Source: Ophioceras dolichostomum | Taxonomy: Eukaryota > Ascomycota > Sordariomycetes > Magnaporthales > Ophioceraceae | Length of the DNA stretch: 64,000 nucleotides | Direction of reading: 5' to 3' | Assembly (NCBI GenBank): GCA_003049485.1 | Contig: PYST01000103.1 | Coordinates: 1-64,000 of the forward strand | In this document: positions 10,783-21,424 of the stretch, piece by piece | How the letters are laid out: each line of letters starts with the position of its first letter | How positions within the stretch are numbered: position 1 is the first letter of the stretch | Made by a program: the position numbers and the translations under genes | Notes under the pieces: model-generated | The model's input: only the letters and a program-made list of their open reading frames with translations | What the model was told of the DNA's origin: nothing | Databases searched by the model: none

Positions 10783-13700
10783 GTAGAGAGCAGGAAGTTG
10801 GATGAGATGTGGATGGCTCTGCTGCTAGTTTCATGCAGCGACTTCCCGCGTAGATTAGTGACAAATAGTTCAGGGCTTTGTGCAGTAAAATGGGAATCGA
10901 AACCGTTGGCATCAGAGTATATTGTTCGGCTGATGGAAGGATCTACTTCTATCTTCATGGCCCCTATGTCAGGCTTATTCTGGAGGCTCTTAAGTGCTTC
11001 AAGTATGGATTTATTTACCCATGTCTCCACGGATGTACCCCGCGAGTATCGTGAGTTGAGGAGGTGGATGTGTGGAATCGCAACTGCCATCCTACCTGCG
11101 CTAGTAGCCAAAGGGGCGTCGGGTAGACACATGTTGTGGTCATACTACCGGGTCGTTGACTGCCCTACGGCGATACAACGTCGCACCTTCGTATGCACTT
11201 CCTCATGTCGGTCCTCGGGTGGCCGCCACCGATGGGCTGACTGTGCTCGACTACCAAGGTGCTCTCCGCATGGGATTTTAGTTGGCAGAGTGAGCCATGT
11301 ATGGTGGCCTGAGAACACCGCGATGAATTCCCCATTGCGAGAGAACAGTTCCGGAATGCCGAGCTATCCTATCATCACTCTTCTCCAAAGACAGGTAGCC
11401 ACCGGCCGACGGCACCGTTGCCAAGACATGCCGTCTGTGGGAAGCATGGAGCGAGGAGACATCGAGGATCATCGAGGTTAGATCATCCAATGGGCGTAGG
11501 GACCCGGCCGGTGGTTTCTCGGCGATGACGGTGGTCGCACGGAAGCCAGCTGCCTGATCGAGAAAGCATAGGTATCTGCTGTGCTGCTTGACTTGTGACG
11601 CCTTGTGAGAGAGAGGAAGATTCGGCGATAACAACGACATTCCCGAGGGCATTCGTCTCATCTCGAAAGGACTCAATTTTCGTTGCACCAGTCTGCGTCT
11701 TGGAGCATGGTTTCCCCCCCTCCCAAACCATCAGGGAGGACGACTCTGTCGAGGAGGGGTTCTGGTGTCAACATGTTACATACTAGGGTAGGTAGTACTT
11801 GGTACACACAGATCATCCCGTCCAGTGTGTCTCGTGGCAAACTAGGAGACTCACACATGTAAGCCCTTGTTCTTTCCCCGTCCCTCGTCCCGACGGTTCA
11901 ACATCTCTGGGTTACCGGGCGGTTACCCCACACTTCCAGGCAAGGTTGACGGCGTTTTCGGGAGCGGGGTCCTGCTTTAGCGCCTATAAATGGCGCCGAA
12001 AGCTAGCGCGCATAAGTGGAGGCGGGGGAGGGGGAGGGGATGAATATTGGTCCTCCTGTCATTGACAGGACAGCTCGGACAGCACGACAGTTTGGTGAGT
12101 TTTTTCTTGATCTGCGGACGCCTGTCGGTCACGAATCGTAACCTTTTCTGCTAGTATGGAGCAGGATTGCGCCGAACTGTTCCACGTCCCCGGCGCTGTG
12201 CGATGTGTCGAGGGCGGGATTTATTAGTGACTGTCTGTCACATGGCCTTGCGCCATCCGTGAGAATGTCAATAAAATAGGAGAAAAATCCTATAGCCGGT
12301 GGCGGTTTGGATGTCACCGACGCCATCTTAATCCGCCATGTGGAAGCTCCGCTCACGCAGGTGTGCATCATCGCACTAACTCAGGCTTCGTAATTCGTAT
12401 GCCTTGAAGCGTCCTGACTTACCAGAGTGAGTGAGTAGGTACCTGGCGTGGAGGCAACATTGTGCATGGGCGGACTCTGACTCTTGGGTGCTCTCGGAAC
12501 CTGTTGTCAACTTAGCCTATGCTGTTGGACATGCGGAATTCCATGAACCACTATGACTGATGGGCCATGTGGCATCCCTCCCATGACTCTAGACAGGTGC
12601 GACACTAACTCAAGAACTGCTGCAACCTCCTTACCCTTGGGCGAACGGCTTTGCGACCTATCTTTCTTTTTAGGGGCCGTTTATTTCAAGCCCTAGACCC
12701 AATATCGGCTGTGTGGGCGACATGTGGGCGACCCGTTTACTGGTGGCCGACTGGCTGGCTGACAGGACGAGCAGAGAAATTCATGCTTCCATGCAGGAGG
12801 CTGCATAACATATTCCCACCACACACAACGTGCTTCTGCTCCCCCAAAAAGCTGCCCCATGGCTTAAGCGACTGGAAGGTGACCAACCCATTTTGGGATC
12901 CCACACGCACTGACGGTCCGGGGTTAGCGGTTGGAAGGCGGGAATCGGTGTTGATGATTGAGCCTGATGATGGTCACAAGCGGCGGCGCCGTAGGCAAAT
13001 CTTCCCGCAAGCCTCGCTGGTTCATGCTGCTGGTTTCTCCCGGCAGGGGCCTATTTGCCGCTTCTCTCTATTCGATTGATTCCGTTCGTTTATGGAGTTG
13101 GGCGGTGCGGTGTGTTTTCGAGATCAAATCACTTCATCGTTCAGCTGACCTACTAGTAGCTTTTCGTTTACCAACGACCGTGATCCACCAAGTCTCCTCC
13201 TCGGTACGTGTAAAACTACTGGCTGGAGAGAATCTGACATATGCGCTTCTTGCGCACCGTCCGGGGAAGTTGGACGCGATCCGAACCATGTTTGCATGTT
13301 TGACAGTCGAACAGCTCGAACAGCTGTGATGAGCGCTTGCTGCTGATCATCGGGACCGCAAACGGTTTGCCGATGGTGTGATGGGCGTCGCCCCCTCCTC
13401 GATTCGGCCACTGTCACCCCGCGTTCGCGGGTGCCTTCGTCAGCGTGTTCTGTCTGGAGTTTGGAGTTCAGTGGGATTTTGGCCCCAAGGTCAGGGCCGG
13501 GGGTTGCCTGCAACATCCACTACGATAGGTTGCATCCCCACTGCCAGAGCCACAGCAAGGAACGCACCACACTGGACACCACCTCACTGGTACCGCGTCG
13601 GAATCCATCCCATACTGGGGACCGACCTCATTTATTACATTCCCTCTCCCTCGGGTCCGTCAGCCAGCTGCTCGCTTGCTTGGTCTTCTCCTCCTCATCC

Positions 13701-14142
13701 TCGCTGTGGCCTGTGACGGACATTTTGCTCAATCAACGCGCCGTACTTCCTGTCCACGCCCTATTTGCACGCGACGATCGAAACTGACCGCAATTGGACC
13801 GGAAATCTCCCCAAATCCCAGTACAGGCTACATCTCGCTCTTGGCGCGGTTCGGGAATTTGAGTCCTTTTGCCGTCGACGGCCACGGAGCTTTGCGCCTG
13901 CCTCACAGGCAACCGTTGGGGCCGAGGGACTTCAACGTCCTTGATCTATTCTAACCCCCTAAGCTCCGTCGAGGAGAATATTTACTAGAAATACCACCGA
14001 ACCCCTCACTTCGTCACTTCGACCCGAGCCCGACGGATGCGCCCGAGCCCCCGGGTCTCTTCTCTTGATGTGTCCGAACTCGCCCATTCTCCCGAGACAA
14101 CCTCGCTCCCATCTCCCGCCGTTGGCGTCTTAGCGCTCGACA
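10783..14142. other. 3.4-kb intergenic region upstream of the deubiquitinase gene
   Basis: Only scattered short frames without family motifs are present. A TATAAAT lies at about 11985, and a G-rich run (GGCGGGGGAGGGGGAGGGG) at about 12020-12040. From about 13560 the strand is C/T-rich and likely forms the promoter and leader of the gene starting at 14143. I see no transposon ends and no RNA gene. Confidence 0.55.
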
Positions 14143-16859
14143 ATGGCGGGATTCTTCAACAAGCTGAAGGCCGCGAGCACTGTAAGAATATGCAGGAAGC
14201 ATTGCGCCTTCTCGGAATGTTCCCACGTTGCCAGTTTCGCCGGCTGACGACCTCGTTGCGTAATGATTAGGGCGGTTCGGGATCCTCAGGCAGTGCCTCG
14301 GCGAACAAGAAGAAAGATGAGCCCACACCGGACTTAACCCCTCTAGAGAAGATGTTGCTGCCCTTGGGACAAATACGAGAAGACGGAAGTGACAAATTCT
14401 TTGGATTGGAAAATGTATGACCCCCTCTCATAGTTCAACAAGGAGCCGGGTGAACATCGTCCCGGTGAAAACGCTCGGGGCAACAAGATAGAACGAGGCT
14501 AACCCGCTAACCCCTCGTCCTCGCAATAGTTTGGCAACACATGGTAAAAGCAATCCTACCAGTTGATATCCTTCCCATTCTTGTGGTGCTGCTGCTGACC
14601 TTCGACCGTCTGCCTCTGTTGCTTGCCTCGGCTACCATCAGCTACTGCAACTCCATCGTGCAGGCCCTATACTACTCCGAGTCTTTCAGGGAAAACGTCG
14701 TCAAATACCCACCATTTTCGCCTTCAGACACGCCGAACGGGAAGCCGGCGAAGATCAACGTACAAATACGACCACCGATGAACGGGACTGTGGAACAACC
14801 CCCGCCAGGGAAACAGAAGAGTATATCCACTGCCCAGGCGATTAAGCAGAGGCAATCGATCAACGGTACTGGCGTGGGGGGAACCGGACTTGTGCCTCAA
14901 CGACCAGAGGACAGGCCCGATTCACCCGAATACAAGAAGAAACAGGCCATGCTCAAGGGGCCCGTGCTGGACCTTGCCCAAGAGAACTCGGCAGCGTATG
15001 GCATGGAAGAGTCGACGTTCACCGGGCTAAAGGACCTGTTCACGGCGCTTATCGAAAGCCCATCAAGGACAGGTGTTCTCAGCCCGCAGCGTTTCCTCGA
15101 GATATTCAAGCGCGACAACGAGATGTTTCGGAACTCGATGCACCAGGATGCGCATGAATTCTACGGCCTGGTGCTGAATGATGTCATCTCAAATGTCGAG
15201 GCCAATGCCAAACGGATGCAGGAACGGGCGGAGACCATGGCCAAGGACGACCTGGCTCGGTCTGTGGAGAATGCGCTCGGTGCCTCAACCGCGGTAATGA
15301 AAAGCCAGTCGGGCGGCGCGAGGTCGCCGGGCACGGGATGGGTTCACGACATATTCGAGGGCCTGCTAACGTCGGAGACCAAGTGTCTGACCTGCGAGAC
15401 GACGTCGCAGCGCGACGAGACTTTCCTGGATCTCTCCATCGACCTGGAGGAGCATTCGTCCGTCACGTCGTGCCTGCAGAAGTTCTCGGCCGAGGAGATG
15501 TTGTGCGAGCGGAACAAGTTCCACTGCGACCACTGCGGTGGGCTGCAGGAGGCCGAGAAACGCATGAAGATCAAGAGGCTGCCCCGCGTGCTGGCGCTGC
15601 ACCTCAAGCGCTTCAAGTACACGGAGGACTACAGCCGCCTGCAGAAGCTGTTCCACAGGGTTGTGTACCCTTACCATCTGAGGATGTTCAACACCACCGA
15701 GGACGCCGAGGACCCAGATCGGCTGTACGAGCTGTATGCCGTGGTGGTCCACATCGGCGGAAACGCGTATCATGGCCATTACGTCGCGGTCATCAAGACT
15801 CCCGACTTTGGCTGGCTTCTGTTCGACGACGAGATGGTCGAGCCCGTCGACAAGCACTTCGTTAGGAACTTCTTCGGCGACAAGCCTGGCATGGCCTGCG
15901 CCTACGTGCTGTTCTACCAGGAAACCACTCTGGAGAAGGTGATGGCCGAACAGGAGGCTGACGGGCTGGAGGATATCCTGATGGCTCAACAAGCCGCAGA
16001 CCTGGGCCTTGAACAGACAAATGGCACGGTACCATTGTCAAAACAAATCACCACGCCGATCTCACCTATCGACGATCAGGACACACTCGCCGCACTCGAT
16101 CAGGCACTGAAAGAGCAAAAGATGGCCAACGGCACTGCGCTCCCACCACCTGGCGCCCCTGTGCCTACCCCTGCGTCCCAGGCCCAACTCGCGGTTGCCG
16201 CTCCCGCCTCGACCCCCACAGCCGCGAACCACACGGCGAAGCAGACAAAGGAGGAGAAGGAGCGCGAGAAGAAGGAACATAAAGCGCAGGAAAAGGCCAG
16301 AAAGGCGGCCGAAAAGGAGCAGGCCAAGCAAGAAGAGAAGCAGCGGAAGGAGAAGGAGGCGCGGGCCAAGGAGGCTCGACGAGTTCAGGCAGACGAGATG
16401 AAGCGGGCGCTCCAGGCGAGCAAGCAGACGGCGGCCGAGGAGGAGGAGATTCAAAAGAGGGAAGCTAAGGAAGCCACGGCGGCGGCGGCCAAGGACAAGG
16501 ACAAGGAAAAGGACAAGGACGCCAGTGGCGGCGGCGGCAGCGCGGGAACCCACCATAGCTCTAGCCCCGTCAGTGGGTTCCTGAACCGCTCCAAGACGGT
16601 CGGGGCCAAGACCATGTCGCGCAGGAGCTTCGCGTTCCTCAACAAGGACAAGGACAAAGACAAGGATAAGGAAAAACATGGCGGAGTGGCCGACAATCCC
16701 GACAAGGAAAAGGCCGAGAGCTCAGAACACGCGTCGACTTCGGCCTCGGCGTCGAACGGAACACCGCAATCGCCACACCACCCGGACGGCCACCCGAAGC
16801 TGAAGGAGAGATTCAGCTTCGGGCTCGGCAGGAAGAAGAGCAACAATGTTCTGTCCTAG
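14143..16859 (+). CDS. creB: Ubiquitin C-terminal hydrolase, CreB / USP12-USP46 type
   Basis: Four exons (14143-14181, 14271-14414, 14530-14543, 14642-16859) give 804 residues; the third exon is only 14 bases and brings in the catalytic Cys. The Cys box is FGNTCYCNSIV with Cys66. Structural zinc is bound by Cys314/Cys317 and Cys361/Cys364. The His box is YHGHYVAV with His445, followed by FDDEMV. This order and the LPRVLALHLKRFKY core match USP12/46 and the fungal carbon-catabolite-repression enzyme CreB. CreB acts with the WD40 protein CreC to remove ubiquitin from transporters and regulators. The last 270 residues are disordered: a Lys/Glu coiled coil (about 560-640), then Lys-Asp repeats and a Ser-rich tail, longer than the animal enzymes. 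The symbol is by similarity to Aspergillus. Confidence 0.93.
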
Positions 16860-18124
16860 GGGTGGCGGTAATTTATGGGACTCTGGAACTGTCCTCTGGC
16901 AGTACTCGTATCCTGCATTTTCTTTTCCCCTTCCTCTCAGGCCTTTACTCGCCCTTTCTCTTCTCAGCAGTCCCTTTCTTGCGGGAGTTCGATCCTCATC
17001 CTCAGTCACGACGTCAGTCTATGCTTATTCCTACGACCATACGAACGAGAGCCAGCCAGAGCTAGCGTGGATAAGAGGAGTTCTGGGCGAGGGCGAGAGC
17101 AGCGGCTGCTACGTGAATAGCGCAGCATGTTCTTTTTTGTTTATATTTTCGAGAGAAGCGAGTGGGTGTTTTGAGTCATCGTCGCAGTGGTGGTGGTGGT
17201 GATGGATCAACTTTTCAATGCATATTCGAGCGGATCAGACCTCATAATGCTTTTTGCTGCATCTCTTCTTTCATATCCCCCCCCCCCCCCTTTCCTTTTC
17301 CGTTTTTGTTTTTCCACTGACCTGCCTACATAAGGTATCTGTTTCCATTTTGTGCTCTCCGTTGCGAGCGAGCGAGAAGCAGCGCTTTGGATATGTCGAT
17401 TGGCAAAAGAGAGGGGAGAAAAACGGCAATAGGGCTTGCTTGTGTGTCATCATTTCTTTGGAAGATATAATACCCAAAAAATCTGGCGGGCATTAAAGGG
17501 CGGCGTCAAGCTAGCTCATGTTGGAACGACGACGCCTGTTATTTTTGCGCGTACTAGTGTACGATATAATATATATCTGTCTCATGTCTCGATACTTCTT
17601 GCAGATGACCCCGGATTCTCTCATTGACCTTTATCGAGGTAGGTAGGCGCGAGTGAGTGGGTTAACACGACAAAATAATACCAGAAGCAAGCGACAATAT
17701 CGCTTAGGCAAGCGTTCATCGTGGTCTGTCATCGCCATCCGCATATAATAAGCCCAAGATTCTGAGTAGATGGTCTATCCCGTTATCCTCTGTTTTGAAA
17801 TGCAAACAGCCTACCCTACCAATTTGAACTATGGAATCAAGAAAACGTACGATGGAAGCAGAGAAAACCTGACCCCGAACGCCAGCAGAAAAAGAAAAGG
17901 CTCACAACGGGTTATCCGGTGGTATTCAAGCCGCTCGCTGTCTCTGCCATCGACCTGACGACGCGAAACTTGCCTCCCCTTGCCCGCCCCGGGAAACATC
18001 ATGCACAAACTCTGTGGGAAAAAAATGTCCAGTCCGCGGCTCGCCGTCAACCCGGACCCATAAACAACATCTCCGCACAAGCGGCGCACCGTAATTTCAT
18101 GCCACACCGTCGCTCGCCGCTTGT
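16860..18124. other. Intergenic region between convergent creB and yos1
   Basis: This holds the 3' flanks of two convergent genes. It contains a 14-base poly-C run at 17277-17290 and AT-rich stretches around 17560 and 17740. No further gene was recognised. Confidence 0.6.
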
Positions 18125-18924
18125 CTATCCGAGTACAAGTTCGTAGGCTATTATGAGAACGTTGATGATGATAAGTGGTACTGCGAAAGCGAGCGGTTTG
18201 TTAGCGACATCAGGTCTCTGATCCTCATGATTGCGCCCTGAGAATAGAAGAATGGAAAGAGAGGAAGGGGGGAGTGGAAGTGAGAGAGCTCAACGTACTT
18301 CTCATCAGGGTCCGGACGCTCGCTATCAGGTTGATGACCCTCGCCTTGACGCTGGCATCTGGGCTTTGGCCGAAAGCTGGGTCGTAGGAGGACGGCGAGA
18401 GGTTTACTAGGTGTGCAGAAGAGAACGTTGCGGTGCGTGTTAGTTGGGTTCTCTGTCCTCTCTGGGTTTTTGCGCGTGCGCACGCGCATGCGCCTGCTAA
18501 TCTTCCCTTCCCGCTACCCTATCCGCAGTAGGAGTGATCTGTTGTCGGCGCAGGAGGGAGGTTTTTTTCGCTAGGAATGGCACCTCCGATCCTCTACACC
18601 TCTAAGCTACTTGCCTAGGGCGCGAGACTTGGAGAGGAAGAAGACGACGATGATGACGAAGGGGCGCGGAGCGGTGCGGCGACGGGGGAATATTGTTGGA
18701 TACGGGGAGACGTTGGGAACATACGTCGCGCAAGGAAACGGTCCTCTGAGAGAATTGCTATGGCGTTGATGAGTAGGACGGAGACTGCGTCGAGGAGGAG
18801 GAGGATATGGGGATTGGGTTAGCTATGGCTGCTTGTCGTGTTGTCCCTGGCGCAAAGGGTGCAGGCAGTTGAGTTAGAAAGAAGGAGGTTTCTCACTATA
18901 GAGGAAACTCCCGATGAAAATCAT
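18125..18924 (-). CDS. yos1: Yos1-like ER-Golgi transport protein (IER3IP1 family)
   Basis: A tiny split gene reconstructed from splice signals: exons 18924-18897, 18784-18725, 18406-18299 and 18180-18125 (minus strand), 252 bases, 83 residues. All three introns are GT-AG (GTGAGA..GCAG, GTATGT..CTAG, GTACGT..GCAG). The product has an N-terminal membrane helix leading into SVLLINAIAILSEDRFLAR, a central PDASVKARVINLIASVRTLMR stretch, and a C-terminal helix IPLIIINVLIIAYELVLG. Length and all three blocks match yeast Yos1 and human IER3IP1. Yos1 partners Yip1/Yif1 in COPII vesicle transport from ER to Golgi. No exon exceeds 108 bases, so single-ORF searches miss the gene. The one soft point is the exon 2/3 join, giving Arg-Leu where homologues often have Arg-Ile. 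Confidence 0.9.
18472..18493. repeat. Alternating purine-pyrimidine (GC/GT) tract inside a yos1 intron
   Basis: A 22-base stretch of strictly alternating G/C and T/A-G steps includes the palindrome GCGCGTGCGCACGCGC. It lies inside the second yos1 intron (18724-18407). Such tracts can adopt Z-DNA or a cruciform; whether this one matters for transcription or splicing is unknown. Confidence 0.6.
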
Positions 18925-19235
18925 CGTGGAAAGCTATTTCCGCGTGAGCGGTAGAGGAGAAGCAGGATACCGGGATCGCGAGCGCGTCTTGGTCTTTGGG
19001 CTAGAGCGTGGAGGAAGTGATGTTGTCGTCAACAGCGTGGAAAGCCAGGTGTTAGATACTGCGCCGAGGTGAGCTTCGTTGTCCCCTATGGAGGTGGTCG
19101 CAAGCCAGTGCTAGCACCTTAGGTGTCGTCTGGGCGGGAAGATAATTCTGCCGCGCTGAATTGCTGGCAGGAAATGCTTATCGATAAGAACACGACAGGG
19201 CCGACCACTTAACTTATAAGGCACCAGATGCCAAG
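18925..19235. promoter_or_regulatory. Compact divergent promoter between yos1 and ALG12-like gene
   Basis: Only about 310 bases separate the yos1 start codon (minus) from the furthest possible ALG12 start (plus), so both promoters must lie here or overlap the leaders. No classical TATA or CCAAT box was identified with confidence. Both products serve the early secretory pathway, which makes shared control plausible but unproven. Confidence 0.5.
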
Positions 19236-21424
19236 ATGTCATCATTGATGAGTGAGAACCCCTATCTCATCACTAGTCAACGGGCTGGTTCACGACCAAA
19301 TTCCCTTTTCACCCCTCTGGCCCGCCTCTGGGGCGTCTTCTGTGAAGATGAGGCTATTAGGTATGTCGAGGTCTCTCAAGCGATGATTGATCCGTACGAG
19401 ATAAGAGACCATCCTCAATCACCACAAAATCCAGTGAGCTCTGTGAAGCTGAACCACCAGATCCTTAAAACAGACATCCTTCTCTCGCTCTCCATCCCAG
19501 GGCTCATCATCCTCCACCTCCTGGCTGCGCCATACACCAAGGTGGAGGAGTCGTTCAACATCCAGGCGGCGCATGACGTGCTCGTGTATGGCACACCGAC
19601 CGCGGATGTCAACCGCAAGCTGAGCGCCAGCTACGACCACTTCTCGTTCCCCGGCGCCGTGCCGCGGACCTTCGTGGGACCCGTCGTCCTCGCGGGCATC
19701 AGCCAGCCCCTGGTGGCCGTGTTCGGCATCCACCATGCTCAGCTTCTGGTTCGCGGCGTCTTGGGACTGTTCAACGCCTTTGCCATTCTCAAGTTCAAGT
19801 CTAGCCTGGCGAAGGCGTATGGGACGCCAACGGCTAGGTGGTATGCCGTACTACAGGCTTCGCAGTTTCACGTTATCTTCTATGCGTCCAGGACCCTCCC
19901 CAACATGTTTGCCTTTGGGTTAAGTATGCTCTTTTCCCCTTCTGCCTCTTTCTTTAATTTACAGCCCCAAGACATCTTTTCCTCGGCCCCTTCACGGTTT
20001 GATTGAGACAACATGTTAATTTCGAAATCCCAGCTACCTTGGCATACTCATGTCTCCTGCCAAGCCCCACGCCCAAGATGGCCATGCCTCGCCAGCGCCT
20101 AGCTATCTCGCTATTCGTCTTCGCCGCCGTCATCTTCCGCTCAGAGGTCGCGCTCCTCCTCGCAACCAACGCGCTTTATCTGCTCATCGCGCCCCTGACG
20201 TCGCTGCACCGGCTCGTCAAGCCCTTCGCGATCTCCTTCGTCGTCGCCCTGCTCGTCTCCGTGCCGCTGGACTCGTACTTCTGGCAGAAGCCCCTGTGGC
20301 CGGAGCTCTGGGGATTCTACTACAACGCGGTCCTGGGCTCGTCGTCCAACTGGGGCGTCTCGCCCTGGCACTACTACTTCACCTCCGCGCTGCCCAGGCT
20401 GCTCATCAACCCGATCGCGGTCGCGCTGATCGGCATCGCGCTCTGGCAGCCGGGGACGTCGCGCGCGGCGCGCCAACTGGTCTGGCCCAACGTGCTCTTC
20501 GTCGCGGTGTACTCGCTCCAACCCCACAAGGAGACCCGGTTCATCTTTTACGTGGTCCCGCCCTTGACGGCGGCGGCGGCGCTCGGCGCCAATTTCGTCT
20601 TCGCGCGCCAAGAGAGGTCGGCCGCATCGCGGGTCGCGAGCCTGGCGCTCGTCCTGTCGGTGCCGCTCTGCCTGGCCGCCAGCACGGCCATGCTGCTGCT
20701 GTCGTCGTTGAACTACCCTGGCGGCGAGGCCCTGGCGTACCTGCGAGAGTACGTTGCCGTCGACGACGCCACCATCGCCGCGGCCGGCGGGACTGTCGGC
20801 GGCGCCGGCGCCAAGGGCAGTAGGGCTTCGCCCGTTGGTTCTGGCGCGGTGGTGCCCGTCCATGCCGACGTCCTGGCCTGCATGACGGGCGTCACGCTCT
20901 TCGGCGTCACAGCCGCCGGGGCTGCGCTGCCGTCGCACCACGCGCCGAGCCAGCGCGGCGCCCATGCCGGCGCCGGTGGCCGAAGCTCCATCGGCCCCAA
21001 GACCGCGGCTTCTCCCTCTGCCACCGGTGGCGGCGGTGCGGGGTCGGCGAAGGCGTCGCTGGCGCTCGACAAGACCGAGGACGCCGTCTCGCTGAGGGAC
21101 CCGAGGTTCTGGACCATGTTCGACTATGTCATAGTTGAGGACCCGGAGAAGGTCCGCGGTGGGAAGTGGGAGCTGGTCGGCGTCGTGGAGGGTTTCCAGG
21201 GGGTGGAGATCCTTCGCCCTGGCGTCGCTGCGGGGGGCGAAGATGAAGGTAGCGGCGCGGACGACGACAAGGTGGCGGGGAGGGGCAGGCTGGTCAAGAA
21301 TCTGAAGACCCACGTCAGGAGGCTAACGGGAGGATGGTGGATAGGGCCGAAGATGGTCCCGCGGCTGCGCGTGCTGAAGAGAGTCAAGGGTGCCAAGAAT
21401 TCTAGCAGGAGCGTACCGTCTTGA
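19236..21424 (+). CDS. alg12: Dol-P-Man alpha-1,6-mannosyltransferase (ALG12, GT22 family)
   Basis: Two exons (19236-19923, 20034-21424) with a GTATGC...CCCAG intron give up to 692 residues. That junction restores FGLTTLAYSCLLP as in relatives; a GT five bases upstream would break the frame. LLAAPYTKVEESFNIQA opens the GT22 core, the DHFSFPGAVPRTF loop follows, and LQPHKETRFIFYVVPP carries the conserved HKETRF motif. About nine membrane helices are visible. ALG12 adds the eighth mannose to the lipid-linked N-glycan precursor in the ER lumen. The first 65 residues are not family-like: starts at 19384, or at 19348 with a 13-base exon spliced to 19435, are alternatives. A Gly/Ala/Ser-rich insert (about 510-600) and a basic tail are extra. 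Confidence 0.9.

Noticed and set aside
10798..11481. A 227-codon plus-strand frame right after the phosphate carrier.
   Set aside because: No conserved pattern, competing minus frames of similar length, and it starts within the 3' flank of the carrier gene.
18925..19400. Start of ALG12 placed confidently at 19236.
   Set aside because: Kept only as the longest option. The first 65 residues do not look conserved, and starts at 19384 or at 19348 with a spliced 13-base exon are as good.
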